From positions 1-64,000 of the forward strand of contig CALXHP010000003.1 of NCBI GenBank assembly GCA_944388135.1: a DNA stretch of 64,000 nucleotides. The letters are read 5' to 3'. Below, piece by piece: positions 16,370-25,152 of the stretch; position 1 is the first letter of the stretch, and each line of letters begins with the position of its first letter. The DNA is from an uncultured Gemmiger sp. GTDB lineage: Bacteria > Bacillota > Clostridia > Oscillospirales > Ruminococcaceae. Made by a program: the position numbers and the translations under genes. The notes below the pieces were generated by a model that saw only the letters and a list, made by a program, of their open reading frames with translations, did not search any database and was not told the origin of the DNA.

Positions 16370-18706
16370 ATGAAATCTGCAAAGAAGAAAAAATCATCCG
16401 CTGCCAAGGCTGCGGCAGCCCGTGCCCAGGCAGCCGCCAAACCCGCCGCTGCCCCGGTGAAGCCGGTAGCTGCGGAGGAGCCGAAAGCGGAGGCGGTAAA
16501 AGAAGAAGCGTCCAAGACCGAAGCCCCCAAGGCGGAGGCTCCGAAGGCCACACCTGTGAAAGAAGAAGCCCCCAAGGCAGTTGCTGTGGAAGAAGCCCCC
16601 GCCAAAGCAGAGCCCCCCAAGGCCGAAGCCCAGCCCGCCCTGAAGGCAGCACCGGCCCAGGAAAAACTGAAAGCCGCTCCGAAGCAGGAAAAGCTGAAGG
16701 CCGCCCCGAAGCAGGAAAAGCTGAAGGCCGCCCCGAAGCAGGAAAAGCTGAAGGCCGCCCCGACTCAGGAGAAGCTCAAAGCCGCCCCTGCTCCCGAAAA
16801 GCTGAAAGCGGCCCCCAAGAAGGAAGCTTTGAAAGCCGCCCCGGCCAAGAACTCTGCCGAGGATGACGCCGCCTTTGAGCGCCGTCTGGCCCGCCACTAC
16901 GACGAGCTGAAATGGCTGTACTGCGAGCTCTACCACGGCGATATGCAGGCCTTTGACTACTGTGTGGCCATGCTGCGCCGGGCCTGGGCTGACCGTAAAC
17001 CCGCCCTGCGGGCTCAGGATGCCGCCCGGGAGGCCAACCCCGACTGGTACCGCCGCCGGGACCTGCTGGGTATGATGATGTACACCAATGCTTTTGCCGG
17101 TACCCTGAAAGGGGTGGAGGAAAAGCTGCCCTACATCCAGGAATGCGGGGTGAACTACCTGCACCTGATGCCGCTGCTCCAGAGCCCCAAGGGCCGCAGC
17201 GACGGCGGCTATGCGGTGGCGGATTTCCGTACCGTGCAGCCGGAACTGGGCACGATGGCGGACCTGGAACATCTGGCCGACGCCTGCCGGGAAAAGGGGA
17301 TGAGCCTCTGCCTGGACTTCGTCATGAACCACACCAGTGAGGACCACGAGTGGGCCAAAAAAGCCCGGGCAGGCGAGCCCGGCTACCGGGAGCGGTATTT
17401 CTTCTACGACAACTGGGACATCCCCAATGAGTTTGAGAAAACGGTGCCCCAGGTATTCCCCACCACGGCGCCGGGCAGCTTCACCTGGCTGGAGGACTGC
17501 CAGCAGGTGGTCATGACCAACTTCTATCCCTATCAATGGGACCTGAACTATGCCAACCCCGTGGTGTTCAACGACATGACGGAAAACCTGCTCTACCTGA
17601 CCAACCGGGGCATCGACGTCATCCGGCTGGATGCGGTGCCCTACATCTGGAAAGAGCTGGGCACCACCTGCCGCAACCTGCCCCAGGTCCACACCCTGGT
17701 GCGGATGATGCGGATGGTCTGCGAGATCGTCTGTCCCAGCGTGCTGCTGCTGGGTGAAGTGGTCATGGAGCCTGCCAAGGTGGTTCCCTACTTCGGCACG
17801 CCGGAAAAACCGGAATGCCACATGCTCTACAACGTGACCACCATGGCCACCACCTGGAACTCCCTGGCCACGGCGGACGTTTCGCTGCTGCGCCATCAGA
17901 TGGATACCGTCTGTGCCCTGCCCCGGGACTTCCTCTTCCTGAACTATCTGCGCTGCCACGACGACATCGGCTGGGGCCTGGATTACCCCTGGCTGGGTGC
18001 CCGGTTCGGCACCAACGAGGTGGCTCACAAGAAGTACCTGAACGACTGGTTCACCGGCAAGTGGCCCGGAAGCGACAGCCGGGGCGAGCTGTACAACGAC
18101 GATCCCACCCTGGGCGACGCCCGGCTGTGCGGCACCACCGCCTCCCTGTGCGGCGTGGAGGCTGCCGACTTTGAGAAGGACCCCTTCAAGATGGAGCGGG
18201 CCATCAGCTGTGATCTGATGCTCCACGCCTGGATGCTGGTCCAGAGCGGCATCCCGGTGCTGTACAGCGGCGACGAGATCGGCCAGCTCAATGACTATAC
18301 CTACCATGACGACCCCGAAAAGTGGGACGACAGCCGGTACATCCACAGAGGCAACTTCCAGTGGGATCTGGCCGCCCTGCGCCACGACACCACCACCCGC
18401 CAGAGCAAACAGTTCGAGGGTCTGCGCCGGCTGGAGACCATCCGCGCCGGAGAGAAAGCCTTCGATGCCCAGGCCGATGTGTGGACCTTTGACACCGGCA
18501 GCAGCCACGTGCTGGGCGTGGGCCGCTGGTACCAGGGCCACAAGCTGATCGCCTTCTTCAACTTCAGCCCGGAATTTGTGCATGTGTCCTCCTGGGAGAA
18601 AGGCCCCTACGACGAACTGATGTATGGCGGCCACCGGGACGACCTGAACGATGTGGAGCTGTATCCCTACGGCTTCGCCTGGTTCCTGCACACCGAAGAC
18701 ATCTGA
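16370..18706 (+). CDS. Amylosucrase-like GH13 enzyme with repetitive N-terminus
   Basis: Protein of 778 aa. Residues about 165-778 match the GH13 subfamily 4 (amylosucrase/sucrose hydrolase) pattern: SDGGYAVADFRTV, LCLDFVMNHTSEDHEW, the nucleophile Asp in VIRLDAVPYIWKELGT (about 421), acid/base Glu in LLLGEVV (about 463) and CHDDIGWG (about 531). These enzymes split sucrose and release fructose or build alpha-glucan; the exact product is not deducible. Residues 1-165 are a Lys/Ala/Pro/Glu extension without parallel in typical members, ending in eight 9-residue repeats of the KLKAAPKQE type (90-161). It starts 49 nt after alpha-galactosidase with an AAGGAGG site. Raffinose minus galactose gives sucrose, so the pair makes a logical pathway. 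Confidence 0.88.
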   Translation: MKSAKKKKSSAAKAAAARAQAAAKPAAAPVKPVAAEEPKAEAVKEEASKTEAPKAEAPKATPVKEEAPKAVAVEEAPAKAEPPKAEAQPALKAAPAQEKLKAAPKQEKLKAAPKQEKLKAAPKQEKLKAAPTQEKLKAAPAPEKLKAAPKKEALKAAPAKNSAEDDAAFERRLARHYDELKWLYCELYHGDMQAFDYCVAMLRRAWADRKPALRAQDAAREANPDWYRRRDLLGMMMYTNAFAGTLKGVEEKLPYIQECGVNYLHLMPLLQSPKGRSDGGYAVADFRTVQPELGTMADLEHLADACREKGMSLCLDFVMNHTSEDHEWAKKARAGEPGYRERYFFYDNWDIPNEFEKTVPQVFPTTAPGSFTWLEDCQQVVMTNFYPYQWDLNYANPVVFNDMTENLLYLTNRGIDVIRLDAVPYIWKELGTTCRNLPQVHTLVRMMRMVCEIVCPSVLLLGEVVMEPAKVVPYFGTPEKPECHMLYNVTTMATTWNSLATADVSLLRHQMDTVCALPRDFLFLNYLRCHDDIGWGLDYPWLGARFGTNEVAHKKYLNDWFTGKWPGSDSRGELYNDDPTLGDARLCGTTASLCGVEAADFEKDPFKMERAISCDLMLHAWMLVQSGIPVLYSGDEIGQLNDYTYHDDPEKWDDSRYIHRGNFQWDLAALRHDTTTRQSKQFEGLRRLETIRAGEKAFDAQADVWTFDTGSSHVLGVGRWYQGHKLIAFFNFSPEFVHVSSWEKGPYDELMYGGHRDDLNDVELYPYGFAWFLHTEDI
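16637..16852 (+). repeat. Eight tandem 27-bp coding repeats
   Basis: Within the GH13 gene a 27-bp unit encoding KLKAAPKQE-like peptides is repeated eight times. Three central copies are nearly identical at DNA level, so the array probably changes length between strains. Confidence 0.85.
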
Positions 18707-18730
18707 CACTCCCGTTTTTCCCCCATATAC

Positions 18731-18769
18731 GGAAGGAGCGCACCCTTACGGGTGCGCTCCTTCCTTTTT
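18731..18769 (+). terminator. Terminator after the GH13 gene
   Basis: A perfect 15-bp stem GGAAGGAGCGCACCC with a TTAC loop is followed by TTTTT. It ends the alpha-galactoside operon and separates it from the convergent beta-galactosidase. Confidence 0.9.
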
Positions 18770-18790
18770 GCATAGATGATAAAAAATGGC

Positions 18791-21580
18791 TTACCGCAGC
18801 ATCAGGCGGAACATCACGCTGTGGTCCTGCTCACCGCTGAGGCGGTAGGCTTCCTCCACATCGGTACCCCAGCTGTCAATGCCGCCCACACCCCGCACGG
18901 CACCCAGTACCGTTACATTGGTGCGGCCGGTGGCCGGCAGTTCGCAGGGATGCTGGGCCGCTTCCAGTTCCTCCGCCGTGTTGGGCAGGGCGCTGAAGGC
19001 AAAGGGCGTACCGCAGCTTTGCAGTTCCAGGGCCGCCGTGGTGCGTCCCCGGGCGTCCCGCTGCTGCAGCACCGCCCGCCGGGTCAGCAGGTGCATGCCG
19101 CCATCCTGGGGAACCAGGTGGGGTTCAATATGGGGGACTTCCTCAAAACAGCCGAAGGTCGCCCCCTTGTACCGGTCGGGATAGGTCTCACCCGACAGAC
19201 CGGTCCACCGGGTGGCCGCCACCGGGGCCGCCGTCTGGAACTGGATGCCGAAGCAGGGCAGTTCCGGCGCCCCGGCCACCCCGTGGTAGACGGCTTCCAC
19301 ATCCAGGGAACCCCGGTCGGTGACGGTGTAGGTCACCACCGCTTCGGCCCCCGGCACGCCCACCAGGGCAAACCGGTACTGCACCGTTACCCTGTCGGTG
19401 GCTTCCACCACGATCTCGGGCTGGCCGGCCTTGGACAGGGCATCCGCCGCCAGCCAGGCGCCGCTTCGCTGGGCAAAACCGCAGCCCCGGTCGTTGTCGG
19501 TGGAGGCCCGCCACACAGCCGGGCGGGGGGTCCGCCACAGCCATTCGGTGCCGCCGATGCGCAGGGAGGAGGGACCGCCTTCGGTGTAGGAGAAGAGGAC
19601 TTCAAAGCCGTTGCCCTTTACCCCCAGGTTGCCGTCCCCTTCGGTGACGGTGAGGGGTTCGGTAGAACGGGCCGCCCACTGGTCTGCCAGGGCCTTTTCC
19701 GCTGCCGTGGCGGCCGCCGCATTGCGGGCGTCCCAGGCAGCCCGGTCCGCCTCGTCGGCGTACCAGTAGCGTACCTCCTGCATGGCGGGTTTCTCGGTAC
19801 CGTCGGCGTAGACGATGCCGTTGCCGCTGAAGTTGTAGTCGGTGGTGCGCTCGCCGAAGTCGCCGCCATAGCCCAGCACCCGACGGCTCAGGGCGTCGGT
19901 GTGGAAGAGGGCCTGGTCCATATAGTCCCAGATGAACCCGCCCTGATACTGGGGATACTGCTCCGCCAGACGGATGTAGCTTTCCATGCCGCCCAGGCTG
20001 TTGCCCATATCGTGCATATATTCACAGAGAATGAAGGGTTTGGCGGGCTTCGATTCCAGATACTCCCGGATATTCCAGGGCTTTTCGTACATCCGGCTTT
20101 CCATATCGCTGATGGCGTCAAAGGCCCGGTTGTGGAAAACACCCTCGTAATGGACCAGCCGCCCCGGGTCCTGTTCGTGGAAGAACCGGCTCATGGCCAG
20201 GATATCCTCCCCGGCATAGCTCTCGTTGCCGCAGGACCAGATCAGGATGGCCGTATGGTTTTTGTCCCGCTCAAACATGCTGCGGGCCCGGTCCACCACA
20301 CAGTCCTTCCACTCGGGCAGGCTGCCCGGTACGTTCCAGCTGGGTTCCACCGCCCCCAGCTTCTGCCAGCTGCCGTGGCTTTCCAGATTGGTCTCGTCGA
20401 TCATATAGATGCCGTTGCGGTCGCACAGGTCATACCACAGGCTCTGGTTGGGATAGTGGCAGGTGCGCACGGCGTTGATGTTGTTCCGGCGGAACACCTC
20501 CATGGCGGCGGTCATATCCTCGGGACCGATGGCACGCCCCTTTTCGGCATTCCACTCGTGACGGTTCACCCCGTTGAACACCACCCGCTCCCCGTTCAGG
20601 CACATGACACCGTCCACCATCTCAAAACGGCGGAAACCGATGTCATAGGGCACCACTTCCTGCACGGTGCCCGCACCGTCGGTCAGGGTCAGCAGAGCAT
20701 GGTAAAGGGTGGGGGTGGCATGGCTCCAGGGCTGTACCCCCTGCAGTTCCAGGGTATCCCCGGTGACCGGTCCGTCATACAGCGCATAGCCCTCGTCGTC
20801 GGTGAGCCGCAGATTCACCCGGACTCCTTCGGTCCGGCCTTCCAGGGTCAGGCGGGGGGTCAGGGTGCCGGTGGTGTTGTCCGGTTCCAGCCCCGCCTGA
20901 AGCCACAGGTCGGCCAGGTGGACCGCCGGTTTGGCGTAGAGGAACACCGACCGGAAAATGCCGGAGAACCGGAAAAAGTCCTGGTCCTCGATCCAGGAGG
21001 CACTGCACCGTTTATGTACTTCCACACAGAGGCGGTTGGTACCCGCCTGCAGGCAGTCGGTGAGGTCAAAGTCCGAGGGGGTGAAGCTGTCCTCGGCATA
21101 GCCCACAAACACCCCGTTGCACCACAGGTACATCGCCTGCTCCACACCCTGGAAGCTGACGCAGACACGCTGGCCCTGCAGCCCTTCCTCCAGGGTGAAC
21201 TCCGTCACATAGCTGCCTACCGGGGCGTTGTCCCAGTCGATCTGGGGCGGGCGCAGAGCGGCCCGGCCGTCCCAGGGATAGAGGGTGTTGGTATACTGCA
21301 GTTCGCCGTAGCCCTGCAGCTCGATATGACCCGGTACCCGGATCGTACCAAAAGCAGACAGGTCGGCATCCTTCTGCCAGAAATCCGCCGGGCGGGACGC
21401 AGGGTTGGGACTCCAGCAAAAGCGCCATTCCCCGTCCAGACTCTGGTGCAGACTGCTGCGCCCGGCAGCGGCCTCCTCCAAAGTGCGGTAACAGATATGA
21501 TCGGAATGGGCCTTCAGCCGATTGACGGCAAAGACCCGCGGGTCGGTCAGCCAGCCAAGTTCCGGTTTGGTCGCGTTCAT
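18791..21580 (-). CDS. lacZ: Beta-galactosidase, GH2
   Basis: Enzyme of 929 aa with the LacZ five-domain layout: sugar-binding sandwich (SLDGEWRF at about 47), immunoglobulin-like domain, TIM barrel with acid/base Glu in WSCGNESYAG and nucleophile Glu in LCEYMHDMGNS, then the Bgal small-chain domain. It is a little shorter than E. coli LacZ (1023 aa), as is usual for Firmicutes. No signal peptide. It is the last gene of the minus-strand uronide operon, 39 nt after the DUF2264 gene, so it probably removes beta-galactosyl residues from the same imported oligosaccharide rather than serving lactose alone. Confidence 0.93.
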   Translation of the reverse strand: MNATKPELGWLTDPRVFAVNRLKAHSDHICYRTLEEAAAGRSSLHQSLDGEWRFCWSPNPASRPADFWQKDADLSAFGTIRVPGHIELQGYGELQYTNTLYPWDGRAALRPPQIDWDNAPVGSYVTEFTLEEGLQGQRVCVSFQGVEQAMYLWCNGVFVGYAEDSFTPSDFDLTDCLQAGTNRLCVEVHKRCSASWIEDQDFFRFSGIFRSVFLYAKPAVHLADLWLQAGLEPDNTTGTLTPRLTLEGRTEGVRVNLRLTDDEGYALYDGPVTGDTLELQGVQPWSHATPTLYHALLTLTDGAGTVQEVVPYDIGFRRFEMVDGVMCLNGERVVFNGVNRHEWNAEKGRAIGPEDMTAAMEVFRRNNINAVRTCHYPNQSLWYDLCDRNGIYMIDETNLESHGSWQKLGAVEPSWNVPGSLPEWKDCVVDRARSMFERDKNHTAILIWSCGNESYAGEDILAMSRFFHEQDPGRLVHYEGVFHNRAFDAISDMESRMYEKPWNIREYLESKPAKPFILCEYMHDMGNSLGGMESYIRLAEQYPQYQGGFIWDYMDQALFHTDALSRRVLGYGGDFGERTTDYNFSGNGIVYADGTEKPAMQEVRYWYADEADRAAWDARNAAAATAAEKALADQWAARSTEPLTVTEGDGNLGVKGNGFEVLFSYTEGGPSSLRIGGTEWLWRTPRPAVWRASTDNDRGCGFAQRSGAWLAADALSKAGQPEIVVEATDRVTVQYRFALVGVPGAEAVVTYTVTDRGSLDVEAVYHGVAGAPELPCFGIQFQTAAPVAATRWTGLSGETYPDRYKGATFGCFEEVPHIEPHLVPQDGGMHLLTRRAVLQQRDARGRTTAALELQSCGTPFAFSALPNTAEELEAAQHPCELPATGRTNVTVLGAVRGVGGIDSWGTDVEEAYRLSGEQDHSVMFRLMLR

Positions 21581-21619
21581 AAGCAGGGCTCCTTTCGGGG
21601 GGTCGGCTGCAAGCAGCCG

Positions 21620-23326
21620 TTATTCACAGGCGCTCTCCACACAGGTAGTGAGCGTCACTTCTCCGACGGGAATGTCGTAACGCACAGCGGGAATAACGGT
21701 GTTGGGTTCGTACAGGTTGGTGTTGGGCCAGGCGTCGATCACCACACCGGTGCCGCCCTGCTGCCCGGTAACGGTGCAGGACAGGCCCTTGCCATGGGCG
21801 CGGGCTGTGGCACCATCCGCGGCAGAGGATGCGTCGGCGGCAAAACGGGGCACCGCAAATCCGCAGTCATAGGCGGTACAGGCCATCCGGCTGTGTACGG
21901 TATGGCGGCGGATATGCCCCTGCCCTTGGGGGATCAGTTCGGTAACCACCGTAATGCCCGTAAAGGGGATCCACTCGCTGATCAGGCGGTCCCCCCAGAG
22001 CTGGAACCGGTCACTGTGACGGCGGATAAATACATATCCGTCTATGACAAAGGCCAGCATGCTGTCGGGGGCAGCCTGTTCCAGCTGGATGTTGCTGCGG
22101 GAGGCAGAGAAACCGAACCGGGTACTGTATACGAATTTTCCGTATTTTTCGCTGAACTGGCCATGTTCATTGCGCTCTACCTCCGCCGGGGCGTAGGCAT
22201 TGACCTGACCGTCCGGCAGACGCTGGAACAGCAGATCAGCGCTCTTCATGGCATAGAGGGCGGGCAGTTCGGGCAGCGGTGCCGCCGGAGCCGACCAGAA
22301 GGGATGCTCCTCCCCCAGGGCCAGCACCAGGAAGGTTTTCATGCCCCAGTAGGGGCTGCCGGGGGAGTTGTATTTTTCGCTCATATAGAGCTGGGGATAT
22401 CCATACCCGATGGTCAGCACCCCGTCCCGGTCAAAGATGGGGCGGGTACACCACCATTGCAGGTTGCGCACGATGATGCCCTTCATCACCGGCAGGGGCA
22501 GCGGTTCCAGCCCTGCATAGACACAGGCGGAATAGAAGGCGCACTGGCCGAACCGGTACCCCAGACTGCGGCCATAGGGCAGCGCAGCGCCGTTTTTATC
22601 AAACCAGAAGGCAAACTCCCGGCCAAATTCCAGCGCCCGCTTGCGGAATTTTTCCGCCCGGGCCGGGTCCCGTTCCCCGGCCAATACGCTGTACAGTACC
22701 CCATAGTACTGCAGCGCCCAGGGAATGTAGTAATCCCGCTGGGGTTTGTTGTCCGGTGTGCCGTCGGTATACCAGCCGTTGCCCACATACCAGCTGTCCA
22801 CCTCGTCCAGATCCCGGTACATCAGCTGAAGATCACAGGGCATTCCCACCGAATCCAGGGCCAGGTTCACCAGCACCCGGAAGAACAGCCAGTTGCAATG
22901 GGGCAGTTCATGATGGTTGATGGTGTTCAGCCAGCGGGCCAGGTTCTGTTTGGCCTGGTCGGACAAAGGCTGCCAGACGATCTGCGGTACTTCCAGCATG
23001 GCGCAGCCGATGGCGGCCATCTCCACAAAAAGCTGGTCGTAATCCCCGGGGTCCCCCCAGTATTCGGGATTCCGGGGGTCGGTGCCGGCGGCCAGGCCTC
23101 GGCGGTAAATTTCCTCAAAGGAGCCCAACCGGCCGCCGCCCATCCAATAGGGGGCCAACGCCCACAGCGGACGGGAGAAACCTTCCATACCGGCGGTACG
23201 GCGGGGATAGCTGACACCGGTATCCCCCAGGAAGAGCAGGGCGCCTTCCGGTGAATAGAGGGATTCCAGCGGTGTCAGAATGCGCTGCAGCAGCGCTTCA
23301 AAATCCTTACGGGTCTGCAGTTGCAT
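21620..23326 (-). CDS. DUF2264 domain protein (putative glycan-active alpha/alpha-barrel)
   Basis: Protein of 568 aa beginning MQLQTRKDFEALLQRI and containing GVSYPRRTAGMEGFSRPLWAL, the usual opening of the DUF2264 family, whose N-terminal part is predicted to be an alpha/alpha toroid like those of uronate-active hydrolases and lyases. No signal peptide. The ATG at 23326 is chosen because AAGGAG lies 8 nt upstream; a GTG nine bases earlier is too near the ribosome site. That ribosome site lies in the 3' end of the beta-glucuronidase gene (5-nt gap), so translation is coupled. The family has no fixed activity; context suggests breakdown of an unsaturated-uronide oligosaccharide. Confidence 0.8.
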   Translation of the reverse strand: MQLQTRKDFEALLQRILTPLESLYSPEGALLFLGDTGVSYPRRTAGMEGFSRPLWALAPYWMGGGRLGSFEEIYRRGLAAGTDPRNPEYWGDPGDYDQLFVEMAAIGCAMLEVPQIVWQPLSDQAKQNLARWLNTINHHELPHCNWLFFRVLVNLALDSVGMPCDLQLMYRDLDEVDSWYVGNGWYTDGTPDNKPQRDYYIPWALQYYGVLYSVLAGERDPARAEKFRKRALEFGREFAFWFDKNGAALPYGRSLGYRFGQCAFYSACVYAGLEPLPLPVMKGIIVRNLQWWCTRPIFDRDGVLTIGYGYPQLYMSEKYNSPGSPYWGMKTFLVLALGEEHPFWSAPAAPLPELPALYAMKSADLLFQRLPDGQVNAYAPAEVERNEHGQFSEKYGKFVYSTRFGFSASRSNIQLEQAAPDSMLAFVIDGYVFIRRHSDRFQLWGDRLISEWIPFTGITVVTELIPQGQGHIRRHTVHSRMACTAYDCGFAVPRFAADASSAADGATARAHGKGLSCTVTGQQGGTGVVIDAWPNTNLYEPNTVIPAVRYDIPVGEVTLTTCVESACE

Positions 23327-23331
23327 GGCGA

Positions 23332-25128
23332 TCACTCCTTGTAACCCACGTTGGGGATGGCCAGCCAGCGGCGGCGCAGCAGATGTGCAGCCAGCTTGGG
23401 ACGGCGGTCCCGGGTCAGGACGCCCTTACGGTTGCCGCCCACCCGCATGGGGCCCTGGATGGTGGCAAAATCCGCAAAGTTCCACAGCAGCTCCCCTACA
23501 AAGAAGGGGCGCTTGTCGATCTCGGCATTGATGCGCTCAAAATATTCTGCCTGGTATTCTTCGCTGAACATACCGGCCCGGGTATCGTGCAGACCTTCCA
23601 CCGTATCGGCACCATATTCGGTGAACATGACCGGTTTGCCCTGCTGGGCCCAGAAATCCAGCTCCTCATTCCAGGCGGCGCAGGCGGCATCCAGATCACC
23701 GGACAGATTGTACCAGCCGTAGTAACGGTTCAGGCAGACCACGTCCATGGTGCGGGTGGTGATATCTTTGGTATAGTCATTCTGGCAGCAGACCAGCGTT
23801 ACGGGGCGGTTCTGGGGGTCCAGCTGGTGGGCCAGTTCATACAGGGGTCTCCAATAATCATACGCCGATTCCGGGAAATGTTCAAGGTCCGGTTCGTTGC
23901 CCAGACTCCAGATGACCACGCAGGGATGATTCTTGTCCCGGTCGATCATATCCCGCAGCACACCCCGGTGATGTTCCGCGATGGGGAAGGTCTTGTAGGG
24001 GTCCTGGGCCGCACCGGCGCCGATGCCCACAGCGGGGGTCTCGTCGATGACCAGAATACCCGCCCGGTCGCACAGATCGTAAAATTCCTCGCTGTAGGGA
24101 TAATGGCTGGTGCGCACCGCGTTGGCCCCCAGCCAATGGAGCAGGCCGATGTCCTTGACGTTGAGGCATTCATCCAGGCCCCGGCCGTGGAAGGGCGAAT
24201 CTTCATGCTTGCCGAAGCCCTTGAAGTAAACGGGACGCCCGTTGAGCAGGACCTTGACTCCTTCCACACGGATTTCCCGGAAGCCGAAGGTCTGGTCATA
24301 CCGGTCGGCGCCGAACTGCACCCGCACCGTGTACAGGTTGGGGGTGCCGGGCCAGGCTTCCCACAGTTGGGGCTCTTCCACGGTGAAGGTACCGGCGGCA
24401 CCGGTGGCGGAAGCCACCGGCTTGCCGTCGGGACCGCACACCTCCAGGGTGACCTCCCCTTCCCCTTCGGTGTCGATGCGGTACTCTACCCGGCCGTCAT
24501 TGTGGGGCACCAGGGTAACGTCCCGGATATACGCCACAGGAGTCGTGTAGAGCCACACCGGGCGATGAATGCCCGCAAAGTTGAAGAAATCAAAGTTGGG
24601 GCGGTTCTGGGGGGCCGCACTGGCCTTGGCATGTTCCACCGAGGGGATACCGGCGTTGTCGGAACCGAAGAAGGCGATCTGCCCCGGCTCATTGCCGATG
24701 GGCAGGGTGGAATGATCCACCCGGTTGTCACAGGCCACGGTGAGCAGGCCGAAAGCACCGGGGGCCAGCAGCCCCGTGATGTCGGCTTCAAACGGCAGGA
24801 AGCCTCCCTTATGCTCGGCGATCAGGCGGCCATCCAGCCAGACCCTGGCCTTGTGGGTCACCGCACCGAAGCGCAGCACCACCCGCTGTCCGGCGCAGAG
24901 GGCCGGCAGCGTGATCGTTTTCTGGTAGAAAGCCCATCCGTAATGATCGCGCAGGGCTTTGTCCTCCCCCTGGTCATTGTAGCTGGCGGGCACCGCCATG
25001 GGGCGGGCGCCGGGCAGCGGTGCCGCGGGGTCGATATCCCCGGCGTTCAGGTCATGGCTGAGGCAGAAATCCCACAATCCGTTCTGCGCAACGCAGAGGC
25101 GGGCACTGTTTTGCTGCGGATACAACAT
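23332..25128 (-). CDS. uidA: Beta-glucuronidase, GH2
   Basis: Enzyme of 598 aa similar throughout to E. coli UidA. The acid/base Glu is in WSLGNEPDLEHF and the nucleophile Glu in VMFTEYGADTVEGLHD. The glucuronate-recognising N-x-K motif is present as GGNRKGVLTRDRRPK near the C-terminus, which separates true glucuronidases from galactosidases of GH2. No signal peptide. It cleaves beta-D-glucuronides inside the cell; in the gut such enzymes also act on host and drug conjugates, which cannot be judged here. MLYP is taken as the start because AGGTGA sits about 6 nt upstream. It lies 24 nt after the GH88 gene. Confidence 0.94.
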   Translation of the reverse strand: MLYPQQNSARLCVAQNGLWDFCLSHDLNAGDIDPAAPLPGARPMAVPASYNDQGEDKALRDHYGWAFYQKTITLPALCAGQRVVLRFGAVTHKARVWLDGRLIAEHKGGFLPFEADITGLLAPGAFGLLTVACDNRVDHSTLPIGNEPGQIAFFGSDNAGIPSVEHAKASAAPQNRPNFDFFNFAGIHRPVWLYTTPVAYIRDVTLVPHNDGRVEYRIDTEGEGEVTLEVCGPDGKPVASATGAAGTFTVEEPQLWEAWPGTPNLYTVRVQFGADRYDQTFGFREIRVEGVKVLLNGRPVYFKGFGKHEDSPFHGRGLDECLNVKDIGLLHWLGANAVRTSHYPYSEEFYDLCDRAGILVIDETPAVGIGAGAAQDPYKTFPIAEHHRGVLRDMIDRDKNHPCVVIWSLGNEPDLEHFPESAYDYWRPLYELAHQLDPQNRPVTLVCCQNDYTKDITTRTMDVVCLNRYYGWYNLSGDLDAACAAWNEELDFWAQQGKPVMFTEYGADTVEGLHDTRAGMFSEEYQAEYFERINAEIDKRPFFVGELLWNFADFATIQGPMRVGGNRKGVLTRDRRPKLAAHLLRRRWLAIPNVGYKE

Positions 25129-25152
25129 AATCATTCACCTGCTTTTTTCAAA

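Noticed and set aside
16637..16852. Short regularly spaced repeats that could suggest a CRISPR array
   Set aside because: The 27-bp units are contiguous without spacers and keep the reading frame of the GH13 gene; they are coding repeats.
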